A stretch of DNA of 58,309 nt. Source: SURF-21 sp964510515 (GTDB taxonomy: Bacteria > Actinomycetota > Geothermincolia > Geothermincolales > RBG-13-55-18). The stretch is taken from assembly GCA_964510515.1 (NCBI GenBank), contig CAZEAU010000018.1:1-58309 (forward strand), read 5' to 3'. The notes under the pieces are model-generated. The model was not told the DNA's origin, made no database searches, and worked only from the letters and a program-made list of their open reading frames with translations. A program made the position numbers and the translations under genes. Positions 6,545-14,895 of this stretch are shown here, piece after piece. Position 1 is the stretch's first letter, and the number at the start of each line of letters is the position of its first letter.

Positions 6545-7243
6545 TCATCCCCCTTCTCGTCCCGCAGCCGCGGCGGCATCCAGGGTGTTGTTGATGATCC
6601 TGAGGATGGTCTTGCCCTCCTCGTAGGTGTATTCCGGGCTGTAGAGCCGTATCTGGTTGTAGATGGCCTTGTCCATCAGCGCCCTCAGGTTTGCCTCGGC
6701 ATCCCCCAGGGCGTGGCAGGTGGCCGCGAGCGCCGTGAGCAGCACGTTGCGGCTCACCAGCTCGGGCTCGTGCGCGAGGGCGGCCTCGAAGGCCCGCCTC
6801 GCCTCCTCGTAACGCTTCTCCTCCAGGTACAGGGCACCGAGGCTGTAATAGAGGTCGGCGGACTCCGGGTTGGCCCCTATGCCCTGCCGGGTGTATTCGA
6901 TGGCCTCCTCGCGCCTTCCCAGCGAGCTCATGATCCCGGCCCCCACGTAGTAGGCGTTCACGTACTCGAGGTTCAACATGGTCGCCAGCTTGAGGTAGGG
7001 TATCAGCTCGGCCTCCTCGGTGAAGCTGCCGTAATAGGTGTGATGCAACTTGTCCGTCTTGATGTAGAAGGTGAAGGCCAGGTACTGGCGCGCGCCGCCG
7101 AGGAAGTCGAGCAGGCTGGAGGCGGCGGGGAAGACGCCCGCCTCTTCCGTGATGCCCCCGGCCGGGGTGCGGTCCAGCCCCCACTGCAGCAGCACCGCCG
7201 CCGCCAGCAGCAGCACCAGCGACAGGAGCAGCGTCTTCTTCAC
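6545..7243 (-). CDS. Membrane-anchored TPR-repeat protein of an ABC exporter operon
   Basis: A 232-aa protein starts at GTG 7243, overlapping the permease stop (GTGA). Residues 4-20 (TLLLSLVLLLAAAVLLQWG) form a signal anchor. The body holds tetratricopeptide-like helix pairs, clearest around residues 105-165 (EEAIEYTRQGIGANPESADL, then YYSLGALYLEEKRYEEARRA). TPR proteins of this kind act as scaffolds. Being the last gene of a four-gene set (anchored beta-sandwich protein, ATPase, permease, TPR), it probably works outside the membrane with the transporter. Downstream lies only the tRNA gene. The substrate is not evident. Confidence 0.75.
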   Translation of the reverse strand: MKKTLLLSLVLLLAAAVLLQWGLDRTPAGGITEEAGVFPAASSLLDFLGGARQYLAFTFYIKTDKLHHTYYGSFTEEAELIPYLKLATMLNLEYVNAYYVGAGIMSSLGRREEAIEYTRQGIGANPESADLYYSLGALYLEEKRYEEARRAFEAALAHEPELVSRNVLLTALAATCHALGDAEANLRALMDKAIYNQIRLYSPEYTYEEGKTILRIINNTLDAAAAAGREGG

Positions 7244-8019
7244 AGGTCCCTCCGCGAGAAAAGGTAGGCGCCCAGGCTGAGAAAGACCGCGGAGAAGGCG
7301 GCGGCGAGCGCGATGAGCAGCAGGAGCTCGAGCGCGCCCACCGCGAACACCCTCTCGGAATGGGCGATGGTCTCGTTGATGTTCAGGCGCTCCAGGTTGG
7401 GCAGCAGATAGTAGGCGACCGCAGCCACCGCTCGCGCCAGGGGGTTATGCGCGGCGTCCTGCATGACGCGGTAGAGGAAGTCGCCCTTGACGTGACAGAC
7501 GACATAGAAGAGCGCCGCGAAAGTCACGCAGACCACGGGCCCCAGATACACCGATGCGAGCATGGTGGCGGAGACGAGCACCATGGCCTCCAGCAATATG
7601 GCGAAGAGGGCCTTGGCCAGGCCGGGGTTGAAGACGCCGAACTTGATCCACACGAAGAGCAGCAGCACCACGAAGGTGGAGGCAAGCGCGGCCGCGACCA
7701 CGAGGACGATGCCCGTATACTTGCCCAGGTAATACTGCCAGCGCTTGACCGGCTTGGAGAGGGTGTTGTAGAGGGTGCGCTTCTCGCGTTCGCCGGGGAT
7801 GACGGTGGCGGCGAGTATCACCGCCAGCAGGAGGGCCATGATGCTCGTGAGCCCCAGGGCGGCCTCGCGCATCAGGTCCACCTGCACCCCGACATCCGCG
7901 CTGGGCAGCAGGGGGATGAGCAGGATGAGCACGAGGGTGAAGACCAGGATGGCGTAGAAGACCTTGCGGTGCAGCGCGTCCTGCACCACGCTCCAGGAGA
8001 AGGCGGCCACGGCGCCCAT
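7240..8019 (-). CDS. ABC-2 type transporter permease
   Basis: A 259-aa membrane protein. ATG 8019 is chosen because it overlaps the ATPase stop as TGATG; the longer open frame upstream is an overlap artefact. About six hydrophobic segments are visible: YAILVFTLVLILLIPLL after the N-terminal helix, SIMALLLAVILAATVIP, IVLVVAAALASTFVVLLLFV, two central ones, and LLLIALAAAFSAVFLSLGAY at the end. ERE-KRTLYNTLSKPVKRWQY after TM2 is a typical ABC-2 feature, the coupling region of exporters such as NosY/YhaP-like proteins. It forms the channel for the ATPase gene just upstream. Cargo unknown. Confidence 0.8.
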   Translation of the reverse strand: MGAVAAFSWSVVQDALHRKVFYAILVFTLVLILLIPLLPSADVGVQVDLMREAALGLTSIMALLLAVILAATVIPGEREKRTLYNTLSKPVKRWQYYLGKYTGIVLVVAAALASTFVVLLLFVWIKFGVFNPGLAKALFAILLEAMVLVSATMLASVYLGPVVCVTFAALFYVVCHVKGDFLYRVMQDAAHNPLARAVAAVAYYLLPNLERLNINETIAHSERVFAVGALELLLLIALAAAFSAVFLSLGAYLFSRRDL

Positions 8020-8945
8020 CACCCCACCTCCCATCCTTCCCTGCCCACCCGGGAGAGGAAATATTCCTCCAGGCTCATGCGGCGCTGCCTGACCTCGGAG
8101 ACGAGCGCCCCGCCCTCCACCAGGGCCGTGAGCGCCTGGTTGAGGTCCGCTTTGCCCACCAGGAGCCGGGTGTGCGAGTCGTCCGCCCAGGCGGCCGAGT
8201 CCGGCATGGCGACGCCTTCCCGCGGCGCTCGCTCCAGCTCGACCTCCATCTCCTCCCGCGGCCTCAGCAGCTCGTCCATGCTCCCGGAGGCGACGGCGCG
8301 CCCGGCGTGGATGATGACCACCCCGTCGCACACCCCCTCTATCTCCGAAAGCTGATGCGAGCTGATGAGGATGGTGGTCCCCCTCTCCCTGAGGCTCAAA
8401 AGCAGGTCGCGCACCTGTATCTTCCCCAGCGGGTCCAGCCCCGAGGAGGGCTCGTCGAGGATGAGGAAGGAGGGCTCTCCCAGCAGGGCCTGGGCCAGCC
8501 CGATGCGCTGCAGCATCCCTTTGGAATATTTATCCATGGGCAGGTCCGCCTCGCGCCCCATGCCCACCAGGCTCAATACGTAAGAGGTCCGTATCTTGAT
8601 CCTCTCGGCGTCCATTCCCGCCAGGCGGCCGTAGTATTGCAGCAGGCGGCGCGGGCTGAGATAGAGGTCGAAATAAGGCTGTTCGGGCAGGAAGCCGATG
8701 TCGGCGCGCGCCTGCGCGCTCGCCCCCTCCCCGCCCAGGAGCCATATGCGCCCCTCCTGCGGGCGCACCAGCCCCATCACGCATTTGAGGGTGGTGGTCT
8801 TCCCCGCCCCGTTCGGGCCCAGCAGGCCCACGATCTGGCCGCGCGGGACCTCGAGGTCGAGCCCGCACAGCGCGCTGCGCGGCGGCTTGCCCCGCCCCAG
8901 CGAGTACTCCTTGCGCAAGCCCTCCACGCGCAGGACAGGCTCCAT
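8019..8945 (-). CDS. ABC transporter ATP-binding protein
   Basis: A 308-aa ATPase of the ABC-2 exporter class. Walker A is GPNGAGKTT (residues 43-51). The signature is YSKGMLQRIGLAQAL (SKGM in place of LSGGQ, usual in this subfamily). Walker B with catalytic Glu is FLILDEP, the D-loop is SSGLDP, and the switch His is in ILISSHQLSE. The C-terminal 80 residues form the extra domain seen in CcmA/NatA-like exporters. It drives the permease encoded next (1-codon overlap). The upstream neighbour, 14 bp away, is the interrupted anchored beta-sandwich protein, likely in the same operon. Confidence 0.9.
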   Translation of the reverse strand: MEPVLRVEGLRKEYSLGRGKPPRSALCGLDLEVPRGQIVGLLGPNGAGKTTTLKCVMGLVRPQEGRIWLLGGEGASAQARADIGFLPEQPYFDLYLSPRRLLQYYGRLAGMDAERIKIRTSYVLSLVGMGREADLPMDKYSKGMLQRIGLAQALLGEPSFLILDEPSSGLDPLGKIQVRDLLLSLRERGTTILISSHQLSEIEGVCDGVVIIHAGRAVASGSMDELLRPREEMEVELERAPREGVAMPDSAAWADDSHTRLLVGKADLNQALTALVEGGALVSEVRQRRMSLEEYFLSRVGREGWEVG

Positions 8946-8959
8946 ATCTTCATCACCCC

Positions 8960-9682
8960 TTATTCCCGCGAGTCCGCCTCTTCGACCACGAGGGAAAGGT
9001 CGTCGAACCAGGCCCGGCCCCTGCCCCGCATGCCGGCCTCCAGCCAGACCCCGGTGGCCTCGGGGGGAACGAACATGTTCACCTCAAGCAGGGCCCATTC
9101 GTCGTCGGAGGCAGGAGAATCTGTGTAGGCCCAGCCCAGCACCAGCGGCTCGGCCACCCCCTCTTCCCTCGTCTCCAGGGTTATCTTGAGATAGGCCGCG
9201 CCGACCAGCCCTTCCGTCTTCGCGTAGCCCTCGACATGGACCACATGCCCCAGGGGGAGTTCGTCGAGGCGCATGAGCCAGCCCGCGCCTTCGCTCTCGC
9301 CGCCGCCCGTGGTCACCGCCGCGCTCGCCAGGCCGCTGCGCGCCACCGCGGTGTCGCGGTACATGGTCTCGCCCTGGCCCGACCGCACGCTGTACCATCC
9401 CCAGATCTGCTCGCGCGTGCCCACCTCGAAACCGTAGTTGGCTATCAGGTTGACCCCCAGCGGGAACTCGCTGGCATGTTCCTCGCCTCAGGTATGTTCC
9501 CGCGCTTCCTCTCCGTCCTCCGCCCCGTGCTCTTCCCGCTCCGCGTGAGCGTGGCTGTGGGCGCTGTCGGAGGGCAGCCCCACCACCACCTCTTTCCTCA
9601 CCAGGTACTGCACGGGGACGCTCACCGCCAGCACGGCCGCGACCACGGCCAGCGTCAGCAGCAGGTGTCTCTTATCGGGCAC
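8960..9682 (-). pseudogene. Anchored beta-sandwich (CBM-like) protein split by an in-frame TGA
   Basis: Two adjacent frames are really one: from GTG 9682 (after GGGGAGGAGA) the frame runs to a TGA at 9490-9488 (codon 65), then continues in the same phase to the stop at 8960. The N-terminal piece has a membrane anchor (residues 6-27, LLLTLAVVAAVLAVSVPVQY) and a His/Glu-rich linker. The C-terminal piece begins NLIANYGFEVG and ends AWFDDLSLVV, the N-G-F-E start and W-F-D-D end typical of carbohydrate-binding-type beta-sandwich modules. A single CGA, TGG or similar codon mutated to TGA would explain it. Readthrough or sequencing error is possible. It heads the ABC exporter operon. Confidence 0.65.
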
Positions 9683-9864
9683 CTTCTCTTCTCCTCCCCG
9701 TTGCCGGCCCCCCTCCGGAGCCCGCGCCGTTCATGCACCGCACCGGACGGCCCTTTCCCTCGCATAATCCACAATACCTTCCCTTCGCCGCACGACCATT
9801 TGACCCCTTGCCGCCCCGACCCGCGCGGGGCACGGAGCCGGCCCTCCCCTGCGCAACCGCCCGC

Positions 9865-10989
9865 TCAGGCCCGGAGCTCGACCACCAGGTCGCCGTCCGG
9901 GAGTATCTCCCAGCTGCGCTCCACCTCCCCGTGTTCCGTGCTCATCTCGAAGAAGGCCTGGATGATGCCCACCAGGAAGAGGGTCAGGCAGGGATTCTCC
10001 ATGATCACCGTGCAGTTCCTGCCGTCCACCTCGATCTTGGTCACGTTGCCCAGGCCGCGCAGCGCGGCCAGCTCGCGATAGCTCTGCCGCTTCAGCAGGG
10101 CTTCGTCGCGCCCTATGGTCTTGCGCACGAAGCGCCTCTGCTCGTCGATGATCAAATCCACGATATCTTCCCCCACCTCCTCCTGGAGGTCTTTCAGGAC
10201 GGCCTCGACGCTGGCGGGGGAGAAAATGGCCATGCGGCGGCTCGTGCCCGGGTCCACGACCACCCCCATCTCCAGGTCCCAGCGGCACCTGGCCACGCCC
10301 AGGGGAACGCCGCAGGCGCCGCATCGCTTGTACGCGAGCTCACCCGCCTTGAGGGGGCGCCGCGGCCTCTCCTCGGCCTCCCCGGACTGCGCGGGATGCT
10401 CGCCCGCGCGGAAGGTCAGCCTGTATTCGTGCTCCCCGGTCTCCTCCCGGGAGACGGAGAAGTCATGCCCCTCCATGGCCTCCTTGGAGCCCAGGGCATC
10501 CCCGCAGAAGAGGGCCAGTGAATAGGGGTGCCTGACGGAGATGACCTGATGGTCCAGGTCGCCTTCTTTGCTGCGCAGCTCGAGCGCGGAGATGCGGCCG
10601 TAGCCGTAACACGTGCCCATGGTGATGATGCGCTCGGTGATGGCCTTGGGGCAGTAACGGTATATGACCTTGCGCACGACGGGAGCGACATTATTCTGCA
10701 TGAACCTGCGGGTGCTGCGGCGCTTGCTCTCTACGACCAGGGGCTCGATGGGGCGGCCGACAAGGCTCTCGAGGTTGGTGAAGAGCTCGTCCAGAAAGCC
10801 CGATTCGAAAAAGAGGACGCGGTTTCCGGGGTCCCGGTCCTGGGTGATGGTGCCGTTGTCGTTCCAGGTAAAATCCCTGCTGATGCGCAGCGGAACCCCA
10901 CACTGCCTGCATTTCTTTATCTTTCCCACCGCATACCTCCGCGCCGCGCGGCGCACCGGGGTCCCCCCCACCTCGCGTTCTTCTGCCAT
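9865..10989 (-). CDS. Duplicated zinc-finger protein with V4R-like halves, function unknown
   Basis: A 374-aa cytosolic protein built from two related halves. Each opens with a Cys-x2-Cys knuckle followed by GVPL (CRQCGVPL at residues 27-34; CGACGVPL near residue 220). Each then has a Trp, a DPG-x-R segment, a long helix (FLDELFTNLESLVG against VEAVLKDLQEEVG) and a pattern with Gly-x-Gly and later strands (GYGRISALEL against GLGNVTKIEV). The last part, with an N-P after a strand (VIMENPCLTLFLVGIIQAFF), recalls the V4R small-molecule-binding fold. That match is impressionistic. ATG 10989 is preceded by GGGTGAGG. It stands alone between two operons. A ligand or metal sensor is a guess. Confidence 0.65.
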   Translation of the reverse strand: MAEEREVGGTPVRRAARRYAVGKIKKCRQCGVPLRISRDFTWNDNGTITQDRDPGNRVLFFESGFLDELFTNLESLVGRPIEPLVVESKRRSTRRFMQNNVAPVVRKVIYRYCPKAITERIITMGTCYGYGRISALELRSKEGDLDHQVISVRHPYSLALFCGDALGSKEAMEGHDFSVSREETGEHEYRLTFRAGEHPAQSGEAEERPRRPLKAGELAYKRCGACGVPLGVARCRWDLEMGVVVDPGTSRRMAIFSPASVEAVLKDLQEEVGEDIVDLIIDEQRRFVRKTIGRDEALLKRQSYRELAALRGLGNVTKIEVDGRNCTVIMENPCLTLFLVGIIQAFFEMSTEHGEVERSWEILPDGDLVVELRA

Positions 10990-11098
10990 GCCTCACCCGC
11001 ACCGGCAACATTTCGCTTATCGGATGAGCCCGGTCAGCTCTTTAACCATGCCACCCGCATGCGGACACGGCACGCCGGACGGCGCCGTCCCGGCCCGC

Positions 11099-12673
11099 TC
11101 ACCCTGCCGGGCGGATTTCGGAGAGGAAGCGCGAGTAGCGCGCCAGCTTGCCCGCCACGCTTACCGCCCTCTCCGGGGTAGTGGCGGTGAAGACGCCGGA
11201 ATTGCGCATGCGGTAAGAGGCGGAGCTCTCCCCCTCGTTCACCGCCACGGCGATGATGGGCTTGCCCTCCTCCTCCATGAGCCGCTTGATGCGGCGCACC
11301 GTGGCGGTGTCTGTCCACTGCCAGGCCTCGGTGGGGTTGATACCGCCCGAGCCCTCGGGGTTGTGCTCCCTCCCGCGCCGCAGGGAATCTATGAACCCCT
11401 TGAGCATGGAGAGCTGGAACCTGGGCACCATGGGCAGGCGGTAGCGCACCAGGTTGAGAAAGGGAAGCACCGCCGTCTTGAACAGGTTCTCCAGCCAGAA
11501 ATCCCTGCCCAGCAGGGTGCCCATGGCGATGAGTATGTCCACTTCCCCGCAAGTGGCCAGGCGGTCGATGACGCGGTTGTGGTTCCCCCTCTGCGTGTTC
11601 CCCACGATGTCCACCGGGTTGCGGCGGCTCCAGAAGGCGGGGAGGAATCTGTCCAGCTCGGCGATGACCTCGTCGGGGAGCACCGCCAGCTCCAGGCCCT
11701 CGCGGTCGAAGACGTCGGCGGCCGCGACCCCCCAGCCGCCGCCCAGGGTCATCACCCCCACCTTGACTCCGCGGGGGACGGGCAGGGTCGAAAAAGCCGC
11801 CGCCAGGTCGACCAGCTCCTCGGTGGTCTCGGCCTCGATGATGCCCGCCTGCTCCATGGCCCCCCGGAAAAGCTCGAAGGGCCCGGCGAGGGAGCCGGAA
11901 TGGGAGAGCACCGCCCTCTCGCCTTGGCGGCCCTTCCCCGCCTTGAGGGCGATAACCGGCTTGTGCGGGGTGATGCGCCGCGCCACCTCCAGAAACCTCC
12001 TGCCGTCCTTGATGCCCTCGATATAGAGGATGATGGTGTGCGTTTCCGGGTCGTCCCCCAGGTATTCCAGCCAGTCGCTGATATCGGCATTGGCGGCGTT
12101 GCCGCTGCCCACGAAACGGCTGAAGCCCACGCCCTTGCGGCACCCCCAGGTCATGAGCTGCACGCCGAGGTTGCCGCTCTGGGAGATGAAGCCCACTCCG
12201 CCCTGGACGGGAAACACCGGCGCGCCCAGGCAGCACAAGTCCGAGGTCCTGCTGTAAACGCCCATGGTGTTGGGCCCGACGATGGTCATCCCCGCCGCAT
12301 TGGCCACCTCCGCCATCCGGCGCTCCATCCTCGCGCCCTCCTCCCCCACCTCGCTGAAGTTGGAGGAGACCACCACGGCGTTGCGCACCCCCTTGGCGGC
12401 CGCCTCCTCCAGCACCTGCGCCACCCCGCGGGCGGGAATGGTCACCACCAGGAGGTCGATGTCGCCCTCTATGTCCCCGAGAGAAGGGTAGGCGGGGAAA
12501 CCGAGCACGTACTTCTCCTTGGGGTTGACCATGTACATCTCGCCGCGGAACCCGCCGCCGAGCATGTGCATGGGCATGTTGAAGCCCCACTTGCCCAGGC
12601 TGTTGGAGGCCCCCACCACCGCCACCGTGCGCGGGTTGAAGAGCTTATCGAAATCCCGCTCAAAGCCATTCAA
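11099..12673 (-). CDS. ADP-forming acyl-CoA synthetase alpha-type protein (CoA-binding)
   Basis: A 524-aa protein related to the alpha subunit of NDP-forming acyl-CoA synthetases (succinyl-CoA synthetase superfamily), which interconvert acyl-CoA plus ADP with acid plus ATP. It begins with the CoA-binding Rossmann domain (LFNPRTVAVVGASNSLGKWG), then the ligase domains (GMTIVGPNTMGVYSRTSDLC, GGVGFISQSGNLGVQL). The phosphorylated His is in AVLSHSGSLAGP. There is no fused ATP-grasp beta domain and no beta gene beside it. The start is TTG 12673, preceded by AGAAGGAG; the nearby ATG 12669 is out of frame. The last 170 residues are longer than usual, so a specialised acyl-CoA hydrolase or synthetase is possible. 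Confidence 0.8.
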   Translation of the reverse strand: MNGFERDFDKLFNPRTVAVVGASNSLGKWGFNMPMHMLGGGFRGEMYMVNPKEKYVLGFPAYPSLGDIEGDIDLLVVTIPARGVAQVLEEAAAKGVRNAVVVSSNFSEVGEEGARMERRMAEVANAAGMTIVGPNTMGVYSRTSDLCCLGAPVFPVQGGVGFISQSGNLGVQLMTWGCRKGVGFSRFVGSGNAANADISDWLEYLGDDPETHTIILYIEGIKDGRRFLEVARRITPHKPVIALKAGKGRQGERAVLSHSGSLAGPFELFRGAMEQAGIIEAETTEELVDLAAAFSTLPVPRGVKVGVMTLGGGWGVAAADVFDREGLELAVLPDEVIAELDRFLPAFWSRRNPVDIVGNTQRGNHNRVIDRLATCGEVDILIAMGTLLGRDFWLENLFKTAVLPFLNLVRYRLPMVPRFQLSMLKGFIDSLRRGREHNPEGSGGINPTEAWQWTDTATVRRIKRLMEEEGKPIIAVAVNEGESSASYRMRNSGVFTATTPERAVSVAGKLARYSRFLSEIRPAG

Positions 12674-12825
12674 GGGCCTTTGCTCCTTCTATGCCCATGC
12701 CGGGCTGTTTCCCGGCATCGCTTAAGGGTATCACGATTTCGCGCTCATTGCGCAAGCCCGCATGGGCCCCTGAGGCGGGCGCGGGCCGCCGCGAAAGTCG
12801 TATGGGGGGCGGCCCCCTCGCGGCA

Positions 12826-13260
12826 TCACGCTCCCGGCCACTCGGCGCCGCGCTCCCTGGTGAAGACGCCGCATACCAGGTCCTCCCGGCTGACGATTCC
12901 CAGGATCTCCTTTTCCTCCGTCACCACCAGCAGACGCACATTGGCGTCGAACATCCTCTCCACCGCTTCCTGGGCGGTGGCGTCCGGGGATATGGTCTGG
13001 GGGGGCACGCGCATGATGTCCATTGCCTTCTCCGCCATTATCGCGTCCGGGCGGGTCATGACGAAGAGCTTGAGGATATCAGAATCCCGCACGATGCCCA
13101 CCAGCTCCCTCTTGGCGTTGAGCACCGGGAAGCCCGCGTAGCGGTAGTGCTGGAATCTCCACACCACCTCCTCTATGGGCTCGTTCTCGTCCACGCTGAT
13201 CACGGCGGCGCTCATGAGCTCGCGCACCGGCCGGTTGGAAAGCACGATCATGCTGGGCAT
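12826..13260 (-). CDS. CBS-domain pair protein, partner of the antiporter
   Basis: A 144-aa protein consisting of two CBS motifs: residues 10-65 (RELMSAAVISVDENEPIEEV and FPVLNAKRELVGIVRDSDIL) and 80-140 (MRVPPQTISPDATAQEAVER and LLVVTEEKEILGIVSREDLV). Tandem CBS modules bind adenine nucleotides and gate transporters or enzymes. ATG 13260 lies 2 bp after the stop of the cation antiporter, so the pair is one operon, and the natural reading is that this is a detached regulatory subunit of that transporter. The longer open frame upstream overlaps the antiporter and is not used. Confidence 0.85.
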   Translation of the reverse strand: MPSMIVLSNRPVRELMSAAVISVDENEPIEEVVWRFQHYRYAGFPVLNAKRELVGIVRDSDILKLFVMTRPDAIMAEKAMDIMRVPPQTISPDATAQEAVERMFDANVRLLVVTEEKEILGIVSREDLVCGVFTRERGAEWPGA

Positions 13261-13262
13261 CT

Positions 13263-14513
13263 CTAGCCCCCCTTCCTGCTCTTTACCACCTGCGCCTCCC
13301 CCGCCTGTATGACGGCGTAGCGGGTACAGGGAGGCCCGATTATCTGAAAGATGAGCGTGGTCGCGGCGATGATGGTGATGACCATGGCCCCGAGCTCGAC
13401 CCCCGCCGCCCCGAACTGCGGCGCGCTGAAATCGAGCATGGTCTCGATGGACAGCCCGATGGCCACCCCGGCCTGCGAGAAGAGACACAACCCCAGATAG
13501 CGCGACACCGCCGTGGGCGCCCTCCCGATGCGGGCCCCCACATAGGTTCCGGACTGTTTCCCGATGGTGCGGAAGACGATGTAGAGCATCCCGATGACGC
13601 CCAGCGAGGCCAGCTTCGCCACATCCAGCCTGGCGCCCACCAGCACGAAGAAGAGGATGAAAAGGGGCGGGGTGACGCCCCGCGCCGCCTCGAAGAGATC
13701 CGAGCGCCCGTAGCGCGGCAGGTTGATGACGGTCATGCCCACGGCCATGTTGGCGAGGATGAGCGAGAGGTTGAGGAGATTCGCCAGGCCGGTGGTGACC
13801 AGTATGCTGCCCAAGACGAAGATGAGTATGGTGGCCCGGGAGGTTATCTTGCGCGACAGCAAGAGCAGAACCAGCCCGATAACGAACCCCATGGCCAGGG
13901 CGCCCAGTATCTCCGCCAGGGGAAGCAGTATGACCTTGGCGTAGTTGATCGTCTCCGCCCCCGCCAGCAGGACCTTGGCGAAGAGGGCGGCAAAGGCGTA
14001 GATGGCGATGGCCAGCCCGTCATCGATGCCGACCACCGCGAAGAGGGTGGTGGTGAGCGGGCCGGAGGCCTGATACTCCCGCAGCACGTCGACCGTCGCC
14101 GCGGGGGCGGTGGCCGAGGACAGGGCGCCGAAGATGAGCGCCACATACAGCTTTCGCGTGTAGATGTAAACCGCGGCGGTCACGAGCAGGAAGGCCCCCA
14201 GCGCCTCCAGGATGGATATCCATATTATCGGCCTGCCCAGCTTGCGCAAGCCGCGCAAGGAGAGCTCCCCGCCGATGTCGAATCCGATGAAGGCCAGGGC
14301 GAGGAAATTGATGAAGGCCAGGCTGTCGAGGGTCTGGGCGTTAAGCACGCCCAGCACGGAGGTGCCGAGCGTCACGCCCAGTATGATATGGCCCACCACC
14401 TGAGGGACCTTGACCATTTGGGCCAGCCTGCCGATGCCCCAGCCCAGAAAGAGCGCCAGGCCCGTGATGAGCAGGACCATATCCGCGTTGTGCGGGATGA
14501 TGTCCTCGAGCAT
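13263..14513 (-). CDS. CPA2-family monovalent cation/proton antiporter
   Basis: A 416-aa integral membrane protein of the Kef/NapA type, with about 12 hydrophobic helices and no C-terminal TrkA-N domain. Family marks include KVPQVVGHIILGVTLGTSVL in TM2, FIGFDIGGELSLRGLRKLGR after TM4, and the ion-binding region ATVDVLREYQASGPLTTTLF followed by GIDDGLAIA (paired Asp). It exchanges Na+ or K+ for protons across the cytoplasmic membrane. The CBS-pair gene begins 2 bp after its stop and probably supplies nucleotide control. The upstream intergenic region is shared with the divergent Crp/Fnr regulator gene. Confidence 0.85.
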   Translation of the reverse strand: MLEDIIPHNADMVLLITGLALFLGWGIGRLAQMVKVPQVVGHIILGVTLGTSVLGVLNAQTLDSLAFINFLALAFIGFDIGGELSLRGLRKLGRPIIWISILEALGAFLLVTAAVYIYTRKLYVALIFGALSSATAPAATVDVLREYQASGPLTTTLFAVVGIDDGLAIAIYAFAALFAKVLLAGAETINYAKVILLPLAEILGALAMGFVIGLVLLLLSRKITSRATILIFVLGSILVTTGLANLLNLSLILANMAVGMTVINLPRYGRSDLFEAARGVTPPLFILFFVLVGARLDVAKLASLGVIGMLYIVFRTIGKQSGTYVGARIGRAPTAVSRYLGLCLFSQAGVAIGLSIETMLDFSAPQFGAAGVELGAMVITIIAATTLIFQIIGPPCTRYAVIQAGEAQVVKSRKGG

Positions 14514-14895
14514 GCCTGGCCTTTCGCTGGAGTATCCTGCCGAGATGATGCCTCAACCTCAATATACATCACCCCCGCGCGAGGAATAAACCCGCGCCAT
14601 CGAGCGAGCGGGCTGTCCTCCTCTTCCAGGCGTGAGCCGGGGAGGGAATCGGAGCGATGCGTGGGGATGCATCTCGCTTCGCGACGCGCATCGCCCGCGG
14701 CCGAGGAAAGGGCACCTCGCTCCGCGCGCCGCGGCGGCGCGGCGGCGTTCCGGGCGCGGCGAGGCGCCGCTGGCGCATTTACCAACGCCGCGCGTCGCCC
14801 TCCCGCCCACTTTCTGGTATATAATCGTGCTACGCTGGCCAACGGCGAGGGCGGGACGCGAGCGGCGCAGGGCAGGGTCATAACGGAGGCATGGC
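14514..14895. other. Divergent intergenic region between antiporter and Crp/Fnr genes
   Basis: About 380 bases, mostly GC-rich palindromic sequence (14660-14800) with no gene. The right end holds the promoter described at 14815. No antiporter promoter could be picked out. Confidence 0.5.
14815..14825 (+). promoter_or_regulatory. Probable extended -10 promoter of the Crp/Fnr regulator
   Basis: TGGTATATAAT at 14815-14825 holds TATAAT (14820-14825), with a TG element upstream. No good -35 is visible, which is common for extended -10 promoters. The gene starts 71 bases downstream. Confidence 0.5.

Noticed and set aside
9485..9490. Selenocysteine reading of the TGA at 9488
   Set aside because: No family context in which this site is Cys or Sec, and no SECIS-like stem-loop was evident just after the TGA.
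10664..13141. 825-aa antisense ORF
   Set aside because: It runs opposite to the acyl-CoA synthetase and CBS genes; typical shadow of GC-rich codons, no family features.
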